From: Candidatus Westeberhardia cardiocondylae
GTDB taxonomy: Bacteria; Pseudomonadota; Gammaproteobacteria; Enterobacterales; Enterobacteriaceae
Assembly: GCA_024648765.1 (NCBI GenBank)
Contig: JABYQC010000001.1
Coordinates: 124,001-188,000 of the forward strand
DNA: 64,000 bases
Direction: 5' to 3'
In this document: positions 1 through 9,962 of the stretch, in pieces
Layout: each line of letters begins with the position of its first letter
How positions within the stretch are numbered: position 1 is the stretch's first letter
Made by a program: the position numbers and the translations under genes
The notes under the pieces: model-generated
What the model saw: only the letters and a program-made list of their open reading frames with translations
The model's database searches: none
Told to the model about the DNA's origin: nothing

Positions 1-1472
1 AATGTCCATAATCCTGAAGAAAACCAAGTATCTAAAACATCATTTTCTTGATGTAATGTAGTTGTTTGTGATAAATTATATTTTTTTCGAATGTATCTTT
101 CATTGTATCCTGCATATATTTTGTTTTGATTATCATACCATATAGGTAATTTGTGTCCCCACCATAATTGTCTGGAAATGCACCAATCTTGGATGTTATG
201 CATCCAATGGAAGTATATTTTACGATATTTTTCTGGTATAAATTGAATTTTATTTTCTTGCACTACTTTTATTGCTGTATTTGCTAACTTAGATATTCGT
301 ATGTACCATTGTTTTGTAATCATTGGCTCAACAATAGTATTGGTTTTGCTGCTGTAAGGAACGGTTGTGTTGTTTTTTTGGGATTTTTTTATTAATCCTA
401 ATGTTTTTAGTTGTTTGATAACTAGTTTTCTTGCTGCAAAACGATCTAAATTGTGAAAAATTTTTGGAATTTTGTATGATATTTGTTGGTAGTTTTGTGT
501 GTTTGTGTCTTTTTGAAATATTTCAGGTTTTTTTCGAATTTTTCCATTTTTGGTGAATATATTTACTATGGGTAGGTTATTTTTTATTCCTATTTTGTAG
601 TCATTAAAGTCGTGTGCTGGAGTAATTTTTACACAACCAGTGCCTTGATTCATGTTAATACTGGAATCTTTAATAATTGGAATAATTCTATCAATTAGTG
701 GTAATTTAACAAATTTTCCTGTTAGTTTTTTGTATCTTGTGTCTTTGGGATTGATTGCAATTCCTGTGTCTCCAAATATTGTTTCTGGTCTCGTAGTTGC
801 TACTACGACATAATCTAAAGCGTTATTTGTGTTGATTGGGTATATTGGGTATTGTAAATACCAAAGTGTTCCTTGTGTGTTTTTATGTTCTGTTTCTAAA
901 TCGGAAATTGCTGTTTGTAATTTTGTATCCCAATGTACTATTTTTGTTCCTTGATAGATTAAGTTATGTTTATACAATGTGAGAAATGCTTTTTTTACTG
1001 CTTGAGAAGATTTTTTGTCCATAGTAAAACGTTCTTTATCCCAATTCACAGAACTTCCAAGCCTTTTTATTTGATTTGAAATAATAGAATGGGACGTTTT
1101 TTTCCATTGCCATGTTTTTTTAAGAAATTCTTTTTTAGTATATGTATGATTTAGATTGTGTTTTTTTTCTTTTAGTATTTTTTTTTCTATTAATATTTGT
1201 GTTGCGATTCCAGCATGATCCATTCCTGGTTGCCAAAGAGTGTTTTTTCCTTGCATTCTTTGAAATCTTATTAAAATATCCATAATGGTTTGTTGCAATG
1301 CATGTCCTATATGCAGATTTCCAGTAATATTTGGTGGAGGCATAATGATGCAGTAATTATTTTTGTTGGAATTGTTTTCTTTAAAATATCCATGTTTTTC
1401 CCAGTATTGATATAATTTTTTTTCAAAATCTTTTGGGTTATATATTTTATTAAGGTTTTTAAATTGTTTCAT
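1..1472 (-). CDS. valS: Valine--tRNA ligase, N-terminal part (cut by window edge)
   Basis: Class I aminoacyl-tRNA synthetase that charges tRNA-Val in the cytosol. The frame is open from the ATG at 1472 to the window edge, giving the first 490 codons of a protein that is about 950 residues in E. coli. The PPPNITGNLHIGH segment carries the HIGH ATP-binding signature at residues 54-57, and the last visible residues read DVLDTWFSSGLW, a ValS hallmark. The KMSKS loop and the C-terminal coiled coil lie outside the window. It lies downstream of pepA on the same strand, as in enterobacteria, but holC, which normally sits between them, is missing from the 246-base spacer. Identification is secure; only the 3' half is unseen. 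Confidence 0.96.
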   Translation of the reverse strand, partial: MKQFKNLNKIYNPKDFEKKLYQYWEKHGYFKENNSNKNNYCIIMPPPNITGNLHIGHALQQTIMDILIRFQRMQGKNTLWQPGMDHAGIATQILIEKKILKEKKHNLNHTYTKKEFLKKTWQWKKTSHSIISNQIKRLGSSVNWDKERFTMDKKSSQAVKKAFLTLYKHNLIYQGTKIVHWDTKLQTAISDLETEHKNTQGTLWYLQYPIYPINTNNALDYVVVATTRPETIFGDTGIAINPKDTRYKKLTGKFVKLPLIDRIIPIIKDSSINMNQGTGCVKITPAHDFNDYKIGIKNNLPIVNIFTKNGKIRKKPEIFQKDTNTQNYQQISYKIPKIFHNLDRFAARKLVIKQLKTLGLIKKSQKNNTTVPYSSKTNTIVEPMITKQWYIRISKLANTAIKVVQENKIQFIPEKYRKIYFHWMHNIQDWCISRQLWWGHKLPIWYDNQNKIYAGYNERYIRKKYNLSQTTTLHQENDVLDTWFSSGLWT

Positions 1473-1718
1473 ATTTTTTTTTGTATTTTGATAGATTGAT
1501 ATATTGTAATATATTTTATTGTGGTGTTTTTGTGGTTTTGGGTGTTTGAATATGTAATTGCAGATTATAATGTTTGGATTTTGTGGTTATTAAATATTTT
1601 ATAGTGTTTTTTATAATTTGTTTTATGTGTTTTATGTATTTTGGTAATTTTATGTTGTTGTAGGTATTATTATTATGTAGTGTTTTTTATAATATATTTT
1701 ATTTTTTATATTTATATA

Positions 1719-3227
1719 CTATTTATAATTTTTATAAGAAGTGTTCAATAAAAATTGTGATAGCATGCTTATTGGTTTTCCTGTAGCTCCTACGTTGTTA
1801 TAGGCAGTTCCTGCAATATCTAAATGTGCCCAAGGGTATTTTTTTGCGAAATATGATAAAAAGTATCCAGCTGTTATTGCTCCTCCTGCATTTTCTCCGA
1901 TGTTTTTTATATCAGCAAATTTTGATTCTAGTTGTTTTTTATATTCTTTTCCTAGAGGTAATTGCCATATTTTATCTGTGGTTTGTTTAGCAGCTTTTTT
2001 GAGTTTATTTGCTAATGTTTTATTATTGGATATTAATCCTGTGTAATGATGACCTAATGCTATCACACATGCTCCTGTTAATGTAGCTATATCAATAACA
2101 GCTTGTGGATTAAATTTTTCTACATAACTTAGTACATCACTTAATATTAATCTTCCTTCGGCATCAGTATTTAATATTTCTACTGTTTTTCCAGATAGTG
2201 TGGAAATAATGTCTCCTGGATGACAGGATTTATTGTCTATTACATTTTCACTAGTTGCTAATATTCCTAGAATATTGAGTGGAAGATTGAGTTTGGTAAT
2301 TATGTGCATTAGTCCTAATACTGTTGATGCTCCACACATGTCATATTTCATATCGTACATAGATACGGAAGGTTTTATACATAGTCCACCTGTATCGAAT
2401 GTGATTCCTTTTCCTATGAAAATAGTTGGTGTAGAAAATGTATTTTTGTTTTTTCCATAGTATTTAATGAGTATTATGATTGGTGGATTATATGAACTTT
2501 GTGATACTGATAAATAGGCGTTCATTCCAAGTTTTTGCATTTGTTTTTTGTCAATAGTTTGTATGGTTATTTTTTTTGTAGATTGTTGTTTGTGTATTAT
2601 TTGATAGGATTTTTTTAGTAAGTATTTTGGTGTACAAATGTTTGAGGGAAGATTGCCTAGATCTCTAGCTATTTTTATACCTTGGGAAATTATTAATCCA
2701 TGTTGAATAGCTTTTTTTCCTTGTATAAGGTTTGTGTTTGTTGGAGCATAAAAGGTAATTTGTTGTATTTTTTCTTTTGTTTTTTTTGTTTTTTTTTTTA
2801 GTTGATTGAATGTGTACAATGATTCTTGGAATATTTCTATAGCTTGTTTTATTTTCCAGTAAAAATTTTTGTTTTTTATATATAATGTTGTTAGATAGAA
2901 TATAGCATTTGTGGTACCAGTTTTATTGAGTGCCATAATACTGGTATGTAATATATTTTTGTATTGGTATGTGCAAATTTTTTTTTCATTTCCGCAACCT
3001 ATGAGAAGAATTTTTGTAGTTTTTATGTTAGGAACATGATACAAGAGTAGTGTTTCTCCTATGTTTCCTTCTAATGCATCTTGTTGTATTGTTTTTTGTA
3101 TATACCCTGCGCTGATTTTATCGAACATTTTTGTTGTGTAGGGTAATTTTTTATTTTTAAAAATTGCTAGTATTATGCAAGAATTTTTTTGATTTTCTAA
3201 ATTTCTATTTTGTATAAAAAATTTCAT
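1719..3227 (-). CDS. pepA: Leucyl aminopeptidase (cytosol aminopeptidase A, M17 family)
   Basis: Two-metal aminopeptidase that removes N-terminal residues from peptides in the cytosol. At 502 residues it matches the 503 of E. coli PepA. The metal and catalytic segment GKGITFDTGG is at residues 272-281, followed by KPS (285-287) and YDMKYD (291-296). The signature NTDAEGRL is at 353-360. All expected metal ligands (Lys273, Asp278, Asp296, Asp355, Glu357 by position) are present, so the enzyme looks active. The N-terminal half is strongly enriched in Lys, Asn, Thr and Gln, as in the other minus-strand genes here. In E. coli the protein also helps XerCD recombination at plasmid cer sites; nothing here indicates that role. 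Confidence 0.97.
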   Translation of the reverse strand: MKFFIQNRNLENQKNSCIILAIFKNKKLPYTTKMFDKISAGYIQKTIQQDALEGNIGETLLLYHVPNIKTTKILLIGCGNEKKICTYQYKNILHTSIMALNKTGTTNAIFYLTTLYIKNKNFYWKIKQAIEIFQESLYTFNQLKKKTKKTKEKIQQITFYAPTNTNLIQGKKAIQHGLIISQGIKIARDLGNLPSNICTPKYLLKKSYQIIHKQQSTKKITIQTIDKKQMQKLGMNAYLSVSQSSYNPPIIILIKYYGKNKNTFSTPTIFIGKGITFDTGGLCIKPSVSMYDMKYDMCGASTVLGLMHIITKLNLPLNILGILATSENVIDNKSCHPGDIISTLSGKTVEILNTDAEGRLILSDVLSYVEKFNPQAVIDIATLTGACVIALGHHYTGLISNNKTLANKLKKAAKQTTDKIWQLPLGKEYKKQLESKFADIKNIGENAGGAITAGYFLSYFAKKYPWAHLDIAGTAYNNVGATGKPISMLSQFLLNTSYKNYK

Positions 3228-3886
3228 TTTTTGTATTTTCCGTTTTGTATATTGTATAATGGTACATTTTTGTATATAAATTTAAATATTTAATATTTTT
3301 TTAAGGAATTAGCAAATATTACAATTGTTGTTTATTTTTGTATTATTGTTATATGTTTAATTATAATATTAGATATTTTTTAATTGAATTTTAATGAGCT
3401 TGATATGTATATTATCATATTTGGTTGTTTGATAATAGTAATAGTATTTTTTTAATTTGTATCATTTTATATTTATATATATTGTATAGTGTGATATATA
3501 TTGTAAATATATTTGTGATGTTGTATCAAATGTAATTTGATGTGGTGTTGTTTGTTAGATAAGATTATGTGATGAATTATTATCATGGTTATTTAATGTA
3601 TATATTATAGAATTTTATATATTATATTTAGTGAGAATGTATATATTTTAATGTGTTGCGTATATGTAATGTGTTAATATATTGTGTATTTATGATGTAT
3701 ATTGGATTTTTTTAGTTGTTGAATGTATTTTGGTGTTTTTTAATATATTTGAGAAATATTTTATATTTTATGTATAATGTATGTATATTAACATTGATAG
3801 GTATGTAATTTTTTGTTTTGTGTGTTTTATGTTGTTTAATCGTGATCAATTATTGTGTAGTTTATTTTTTGGTGTTGATATTGTTT
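3228..3886. other. Intergenic region, no recognisable gene
   Basis: Divergent spacer between pepA and mutY of about 660 bases. It is T- and G-rich on the + strand and has frequent stops in all frames. In E. coli lptF lies divergently upstream of pepA; a short hydrophobic open stretch near 3304-3384 (+) could be a relic of it, but the resemblance is too weak to call. Confidence 0.6.
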
Positions 3887-4960
3887 ATGCATATATTTGT
3901 GGAAGAAATTATATTTTGGTATAAGTATAATGGAAGAAGTTTTTTGCCATGGAGGTTAGATAAGGATCCTTATAAAATTTGGTTATCTGAAATTATGCTA
4001 CAGCAAACACATGTTACAACTGTGATTCCCTATTTTAAGAAATTTTTAAATAGATTTCCTACAATTTTGCAATTATCGGAATCTTCTTTGGATACAATTT
4101 TATATTTGTGGAGTGGATTAGGTTATTATGTGAGAGCTCGTAATTTATATTATACAGCGAAGATAGTTAGTGAATGGTATTTTGGTAAGTTTCCTTCTGA
4201 TTTTGGCATTATTATAACTTTTCCTGGTATTGGTAGATCTACTGCTGGAGCTATATTGTCAATAGCGTTTAATAAATGTTATTCTATTTTGGATGCTAAT
4301 GTGAAACGTATATTGATGCGTTATTTTAATATTTCCGCAATATTTCATGTAAATAAGTTGGAGAAGATTTTATGGAGTTTGATTGAGTATTTGACACCAA
4401 AGAATTTTGTTGCAGAATTTAATCAAGCTATTATGGATTTTGGCGCATTAGTTTGTACTTCTCGTGATCCTAAATGTTTTTTTTGTCCAATACGTAATAG
4501 TTGTTTGTTTTATTTACGTGTTTATATCGGTAAGTTGCATGTGTGTAATAAAAGTGTTAAGAAAGTTTTATTAGTACGTTGTGTTTGGTTTCTAGTATTA
4601 CAAAAAAAAAATTTAGTGTGGTTGGAGAAGAGGTTTATGACGAAATTTTGGAAAGAATTGTTTTGTTTTCCAGAGTTTTCTTCTTTGAAGAAATTGCTTT
4701 TTTTTTTAAAAAATCTTGGTTTGATGATGCATAAATTTCAGTGTATGCGTTCTGTGAAGTATAATATTAGCAATTTTATTTTGAAAATGAATTTTGTACA
4801 ATTGAAATTAGATTCAAGTGTTAAAATTGATATGCGGAATATGAATTATGGTGTTTGGTATAATTTGCAGTGTCCACAGAGTGTTGGTATTTCTTCTCCA
4901 ATTTTTAGATGGTTGTCTAAAATTTATAGAGAAACAGTAAGTAATGTTGAGAATGTATAG
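3887..4960 (+). CDS. mutY: Adenine DNA glycosylase MutY
   Basis: Base-excision repair glycosylase that removes adenine mispaired with 8-oxoguanine or G. I chose the ATG at 3887 because WYKYNGRSFLPW then aligns with the E. coli N-terminus; upstream in-frame sequence is a hydrophobic stretch typical of non-coding T-rich DNA. This gives 357 residues (E. coli 350). Catalytic Glu is in WLSEIMLQQT (E35), the helix-hairpin-helix PGIGRSTAG is at 113-121, and the catalytic Asp is in ILDANVK (D136). The four Fe-S Cys follow the C-x6-C-x2-C-x5-C pattern (190, 197, 200, 206). The C-terminal MutT-like domain is present but divergent. It heads mutY-yggX-mltC, the enterobacterial order; yggX starts 15 bases after its stop. 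Confidence 0.95.
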   Translation: MHIFVEEIIFWYKYNGRSFLPWRLDKDPYKIWLSEIMLQQTHVTTVIPYFKKFLNRFPTILQLSESSLDTILYLWSGLGYYVRARNLYYTAKIVSEWYFGKFPSDFGIIITFPGIGRSTAGAILSIAFNKCYSILDANVKRILMRYFNISAIFHVNKLEKILWSLIEYLTPKNFVAEFNQAIMDFGALVCTSRDPKCFFCPIRNSCLFYLRVYIGKLHVCNKSVKKVLLVRCVWFLVLQKKNLVWLEKRFMTKFWKELFCFPEFSSLKKLLFFLKNLGLMMHKFQCMRSVKYNISNFILKMNFVQLKLDSSVKIDMRNMNYGVWYNLQCPQSVGISSPIFRWLSKIYRETVSNVENV

Positions 4961-4975
4961 TAGTGAGGTGTGTAA

Positions 4976-5227
4976 ATGAATAATAGTAGGATAATTCATT
5001 GTATTTTTTTTGATAGACAAGAAGAGGGACAAGATTTTCAATTTTATCCAGGTAGACTTGGTGTGCGTATTTATGAGAATATTTCTAAAAAAGCTTGGGA
5101 TCTTTGGAAAATTAAACAAACTGTTTTGATTAATGAATATAAATTGAATATGTTGCATACTAGAGATAGAGAAATATTGGAGAAAGAGATGATTAAATTT
5201 CTTTTTAGAAATAAACATAATGCGTGA
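4976..5227 (+). CDS. yggX: Fe(2+)-trafficking protein YggX
   Basis: Small cytosolic protein (83 residues; about 91 in E. coli) linked in enterobacteria to iron trafficking and protection of Fe-S clusters from oxidation. Family landmarks are clear: the early Cys in the [10 protein letters not shown] segment, [10 protein letters not shown] near residues 17-26, [15 protein letters not shown] in the middle, and the [10 protein letters not shown] helix near the end. The last residues of the E. coli protein are missing. It lies between mutY and mltC on the same strand, so it probably shares their transcript; MutY itself is an Fe-S enzyme. Confidence 0.93.
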   Translation: MNNSRIIHCIFFDRQEEGQDFQFYPGRLGVRIYENISKKAWDLWKIKQTVLINEYKLNMLHTRDREILEKEMIKFLFRNKHNA

Positions 5228-5271
5228 TTTGTGATGTATTTTGATGATATAGGGAATTTATAAGATTTCTT

Positions 5272-6383
5272 GTGAAGATGAATAAGTTAATTTGTTTGTT
5301 TTTTTTTTCTTTTTGTTCGTTTGGTATAGATTGTAATAGAAATGTTTTGTATGATTCTTATTGCATGAAGGATACGAATAGTTTTAATGTTTTGATAAAT
5401 CAGTTTGCTAATCATGTTGAGGATATTTGGGGTTTTAGTGAAGTTTTGTTTGTGGGTACACAAGATTGTGTAAGATATAATCATGCATATACTACGAGAA
5501 GTCGTATTGATTTTTCTTCTGGAAAAATTGTTATAGAGACAATTGCGTCAAATAATTTTATTAGAAATTTGCGAGAAGAAATCATGACAATATTGTTAAT
5601 GTGTGAAAAAAAAAAAGTGTTTTATCTTTTGTTAATATGAATAGTTCTTCTGTGGTTTGCAGGAGGCATCCTTTTTTGTATAGAAAAATTTTGGATCATG
5701 ATAAAAATCCCATTTTTTTGAAAAAGCAAGCTTCTTGTTTTGCGGATTATTTATTAAATACACAATTGAAATGTCGTATTTCTTCGAGTTTTCGTAAAAT
5801 TTGGTATGTTACTGTTCAATTTTTTCCTTATCATTTACATACAGGGGTTTATAAATATTTAGATATTATTCAGAAAGCTTCACAACGATATGGTGTGGAA
5901 CAATCTCTTATTTTATCCATTATACAAATGGAATCTAGTTTTAATCCTTATGCTATTAGTCACGCGGATGCATTGGGATTAATGCAAGTAGTACAACATA
6001 GCGCCGGGCGTGATGTGTTTAAAATGCAAGGTAAATGGGGTCAACCTAGTCGTGTATATTTGTTGAATCCGGAAAATAATATAAATGTTGGTACTGCATA
6101 TTTGTCTATGCTGCAAGGTATGTATTTGAATAGTATTATTAATCCTATATCTCGTCGTTATGCGGTAATTGCTGCATATAATAGTGGGGTAAATAGTGTT
6201 TTGCGTGTTTTTTCTGAAAATAATGAGAAAGCTTTTCAATTAATTAATAGTATTGCTCCAGATGAGGTTTTTCAAAGTATTTATCATAAACATCCTTCTT
6301 TGGAATCTAGACATTATTTATACAAGGTAAATAAGTTTTTTAAAAAAAATAATAAGGTGTTTTCTGTTAAATATAAAGGGTAA
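5272..6383 (+). CDS. mltC: Membrane-bound lytic murein transglycosylase C, split by a frameshift in an A11 tract
   Basis: Lytic transglycosylase that cleaves glycan strands of peptidoglycan. Two frames together give a full MltC. The first (5272-5640) holds the N-terminal segment with NSFNVLINQF and EDIWGFSEV; the second (ending 6383) holds PFLYRKILDH and the SLT domain with IQMESSFNPYA (catalytic Glu), LGLMQVVQH, NVGTAYLSML and RRYAVIAAYNSG. The junction is an 11-A run at 5606-5616. One extra A (or two fewer) restores one continuous frame of about 370 residues (E. coli 359), so this is a single indel, not general decay. The N-terminus is hydrophobic, but the lipobox is poor (FGIDC near residue 21), so lipidation is doubtful. 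Whether functional protein is made depends on slippage or on the indel being a sequencing artefact. Confidence 0.85.
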
Positions 6384-6700
6384 AAATAGGTGATTATAAG
6401 TATTGTATTTTGTGATTTTGTGAAATTTTGTTGTGTAAATGTATGTATGATGTTTTGTATTTATTATAATTTATGTTATAGTATTTTGGTATTTAAGGTT
6501 TTTGTTTTTGAATATTTTATTTAATTGTATATTATGTAAAATATGATATTAAACTGCAATTTTTATATAATTTGTAGAAATCATGATTTTTTGTGAATTT
6601 TGTTTTATTTTTTAAATATTAATTTATTTTGTGTTGTAAAATTTTTTTGATTTTGATATAAATATGTGTTTTAGATTGCAAATGTTGTTGATATGTATTT
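6384..6700. other. Intergenic region, nothing recognised
   Basis: Spacer of about 320 bases between mltC and tRNA-Phe. In E. coli nupG and speC lie here; no trace of either was seen. Confidence 0.6.
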
Positions 6701-6773
6701 GCCCAGATAGCTCAGTAGGTAGAGCAGGGGACTGAAAATCCCCGTGTCCTTGGTTCAATTCCGAGTCTGGGCA
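6701..6773 (+). tRNA. pheV: tRNA-Phe (anticodon GAA)
   Basis: Complete 73-nt cloverleaf without an encoded CCA. The acceptor stem GCCCAGA pairs with TCTGGGC, the D-loop contains AGCTCAGTAGGTAGAGC, the anticodon stem GGGGA/TCCCC encloses the loop CTGAAAA (anticodon GAA), and the T arm carries GGTTCAATTCC. The bases after the discriminator A are TAG, so CCA must be added after transcription. E. coli pheV lies a few genes after mltC, which supports orthology. Confidence 0.97.
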
Positions 6774-7109
6774 TAGTAAAATTATGTTTTTAGGTTGTTG
6801 GCGTATTTTATTTTCGTAATTGTAAAATTTGCTTTTTATTCTGTTGGGATAAAATGGATAGTTTTATATTATTGTTATGTGATATTAAGTTATTATGATA
6901 TTTTGTATGTAATTATGATAATGAAACAATAACAATATGAAAATTTTTTGTGGAGGGAATTTTATAAATTTTTTTGTATATGTTTTTTAGAAGTATTTTG
7001 AGTTTTTATATGAGATATTGTATGTTGTGGAAAAATATTTTTACAAAGTGTTTTGTAATTGGTCTTTTTTTTATTTTTACTGCAGTACAGAAATAAAATT
7101 TTTTTAATT
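6774..7109. other. Intergenic region, nothing secure
   Basis: Convergent spacer between tRNA-Phe and cutA, about 340 bases. In enterobacteria dsbD starts inside the 3' end of cutA. A short minus-strand frame here does overlap the cutA end, but it has no convincing DsbD similarity. Confidence 0.55.
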
Positions 7110-7499
7110 TTAACTGTTTTTTGTGTTATGCAACGTGTTTGCATGAATCCATGAAATATATTGTGTGTTTCCTTTTATTATTGGTATGGTTAGTATTTCA
7201 GGTATACTATACGTGTGATTTTTTTTGATATTTGATATAACTAGTGTTGTTAATGTTGTAGTTGTTTTGATTATTAGTTGTTCTTCTATGGATTTTTTTA
7301 TGGTATTTTTCCAATAATAAGTGGATACAACATGTGGAATAGTAGTAATGCATGCAGAAAGTTTATTATTTAAAATAGATTTTATAATTTTTTTTGTACA
7401 TTCTTTATTAGGAGAAGTACATAAAACGATGCATAAATTATTGTTTTTTTTTTTTGTTTGTATTTTTTTTAATATTTTTTTTATTATATTTTTTAACAT
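7110..7499 (-). CDS. cutA: Divalent-cation tolerance protein CutA
   Basis: Small trimeric CutA1-family protein, 129 residues against 112 in E. coli. The family is recognised by LCIVLCTSPN near the start of the core, KLSACITTIPHVVSTYYW in the middle, EQLIIKTT, and the end PEILTIPIIKGNTQYISWI. A Lys-rich extension of about 17 residues precedes the core; no later start codon fits, so it may be real. The biochemical role is uncertain; the name comes from copper-tolerance phenotypes in E. coli. Upstream lies the largest gene desert of the window. Confidence 0.9.
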   Translation of the reverse strand: MLKNIIKKILKKIQTKKKNNNLCIVLCTSPNKECTKKIIKSILNNKLSACITTIPHVVSTYYWKNTIKKSIEEQLIIKTTTTLTTLVISNIKKNHTYSIPEILTIPIIKGNTQYISWIHANTLHNTKNS

Positions 7500-9104
7500 T
7501 TGTGTGTGTTTATACCAAGTTGTAATAATTATTTATTATATTTTGTTATTTGTGAATATATTGTGTAAAAATTCTTATTTTCTATAATATCATGATTTAT
7601 CAAAATGGTCTATAATTTTATTTGGTAATTTATGTAGTATGATATGTTAATTTATTTTTGTGGTGTATAGTGAAATTATTGCGAAAAATTTTATTGTAAT
7701 TGTTTATATAATATGTAAATTCTTAAGAAGAAATTTTGAAAATATTTTATAATATTATAAAGTTTTTATGGGTTTTATAAATGGTATTTTATGTATTATG
7801 TATACAATATATTAATTCAGGGTAATTATAAAAGTTTATATATGAAATATGTTGATTGTAAGGTATTTAATCAACTTCATAAAATTTTTCTTTGTTGTTT
7901 TTTAATGGTGTTTATTTGGAGAAAAATTTTTATTGTTTTATTAATATTATGAGAGAAATATGAAAAATATGTTTTTTATTTTATGTTGACAGTTTATACA
8001 TATGTATTATGTATATATATATTTATTGCGTGATAAGAATTTTTTTAGTAATTTTTGAAAGTTGTGTATATGAATGATGATATTTTTTATTATTTATGTT
8101 TTATTGTTATGTTTGTTGATTTTGAGAGTAATATAAAGAAAATGTTTGTGTATATTGTTAATTTTTTATTTTGTAAAATATGCAGAGGTTTTTGTGTTTT
8201 ATTATTTGAATAATATTATATATTTTATTTTTTTGTTAGGTATTTGTAGAATTTAATTTTTATAGGATGAATTGAAATTTTTTAGAATTTTTTTTGTATA
8301 TTTTTGAAGAAAAATCTTTATAGTAGTATATGATTTAGGTGGTAAAATATATTTCATGGATTATATTTTGAAGTATATGGGTATATGCTATGTGTATTGA
8401 AAATATTTTTATGAAGTTATATATAGGTTTAAATATACACATAAGGTAAATGATAGAATTATACATGTGTTATGCTATTTTGTTTTTTCGTTTGTTATAT
8501 AAATAGTGTTTATTAAGATTGTTTTTATATTTAATGTTTTAGAATTGTATATGTTTTAGTATATACGTATAGTTTATGATTGCTTGGTTTTATTGTAATT
8601 TTTTTAGTGTTTTATATATAATTTTTTGTTAGTTGTATATCTTGATGAGTGAAAAAATTTTATATTTTGGTAAATTAATTTTATTTGTATATTAAAAAAT
8701 ATTTTTGTTTTATTTTATAGAGTGAGATATTATAGAACTGTGTATTGAGAGTTTTTTGTGTGTTGAGAAAATTTGTAATTTAAATGTTAGATACATTTAT
8801 TATATTTAATAATACTATATTGTGCTATTGTTTTATTGTTTATTTGATGTTATTTTTTGTTGGGATGTGCTAATTTGTTTAGTGAGAATTTGTATTGAAG
8901 ATTATGTGTATTTTGTAGAAATGTAAGAATGTTGTGAAACTTCGATGTTATTTATGTGAATAGTTATGTTTGTGAATTTTACGTGAATTTTGGAAAATTT
9001 ATATTATTAGTATATAGAATATTATGATATTATTTATCAAAAGAAATTTTTTTTGATAAAAATAAGGAATATACATATATTAATATTTTATATTTGATGT
9101 TTAT

Positions 9105-9125
9105 CATTATTTCGATAATGTTTTT
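9105..9125 (+). terminator. UUCG-capped hairpin followed by T5
   Basis: CATTAT, loop TTCG, ATAATG, then five T: a perfect 6-bp stem with the very stable UUCG tetraloop and a U-run, oriented for + strand transcription. No gene is recognisable upstream of it in the desert, so it may be the leftover terminator of a lost gene or the end of an unrecognised transcript. Confidence 0.45.
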
Positions 9126-9728
9126 ATGTGTATTGTTATTTGTGATATTAGTTTTTATGTTAATATATTATTTATATAGAAAATTTCTGGAAAATATTCT
9201 GATATTGATAAAAATTGTTTTTATTTGGTATTGTGTGTAATTTTTGAGAGAATTTTTATTTTGGTGTATTTCTAAAATTGTTTTAGTTTTGTATGTATTA
9301 TTTATAAAATTTTTACAAATTATAAGATATGTTGTTTGAGAAAAATATTAGTATTCATTGCAATATTATTGCAAAATAGTATTGTAGTATTTTTGTTTGT
9401 TATTTATTTGAATGTTTTGGCATATAATAATTTGAATAGATATTTTATTGTTTGTAATGAAGATGGAATAATTTGTTTGATATAGTTTAGAAGAATAATA
9501 GAGATGTGATTTTAATAATATAAGGTGTTGTTTATTGTATGTATTTTTATATGTTTATTTTGGTTATTTTATAATGATTGTATTTTGGAGTATAACATAT
9601 ATTATGTTTTTTATGTTTATTTTTGTAAGATTTTTTTTATCAAGGTGATTATTGAAAAAAATTTTATTGTGATTGGTTAGAGAAATTTTGTCACATGCGT
9701 ATAATGTTTGGCATATATATTAGATGTT

Positions 9729-9759
9729 TGCAACAAATATATATATATATAATGTTGCA
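9729..9759. repeat. Inverted repeat around an AT dinucleotide run
   Basis: TGCAACA and TGTTGCA form a 7-bp stem around a 17-base, nearly pure AT alternating segment that can itself pair. It lies about 200 bases downstream of the pgi stop and could act as an RNA hairpin after pgi or a DNA cruciform. Confidence 0.4.
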
Positions 9760-9962
9760 TATATGATTACAATTAATGTTGTATTGTGTTATTTTTAAAT
9801 AGGTGTTTTAATGTGTTTTGTGTGTTTTTATGCAATTTTTGTTTATTGCAAATAAGTATAATGTTAATTGATGGTCAAATTTATTTTTTGGACAAGATTA
9901 TTTTATATGTTTTAATGAATGTGTTTGTGTGATTATTTTATATGTATTTTATTTTATGTAGT

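Larger units (their letters stand above)
7500..9962. other. 2.46 kb gene desert
   Basis: Longest stretch without a supportable gene. Stops are dense in all six frames, the base bias is like other gaps (T>A and G>C on +), and no tRNA, 4.5S, tmRNA or RNase P landmarks were seen. By E. coli synteny aspA and dcuA could once have stood next to cutA, but I could not align any remnant. It contains a UUCG-capped hairpin (9105-9125) and a possible cruciform (9729-9759), listed separately. An old, heavily decayed gene block is the simplest reading. Confidence 0.6.

Noticed and set aside
3304-3384. Possible lptF relic upstream of pepA
   Set aside because: Position fits the divergent lptF of E. coli, but similarity is limited to general hydrophobicity.
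6962-7144. Minus-strand open stretch overlapping the cutA 3' end, a possible dsbD remnant
   Set aside because: Only the overlap position matches; no DsbD motif (Cys pairs, membrane core) is visible.
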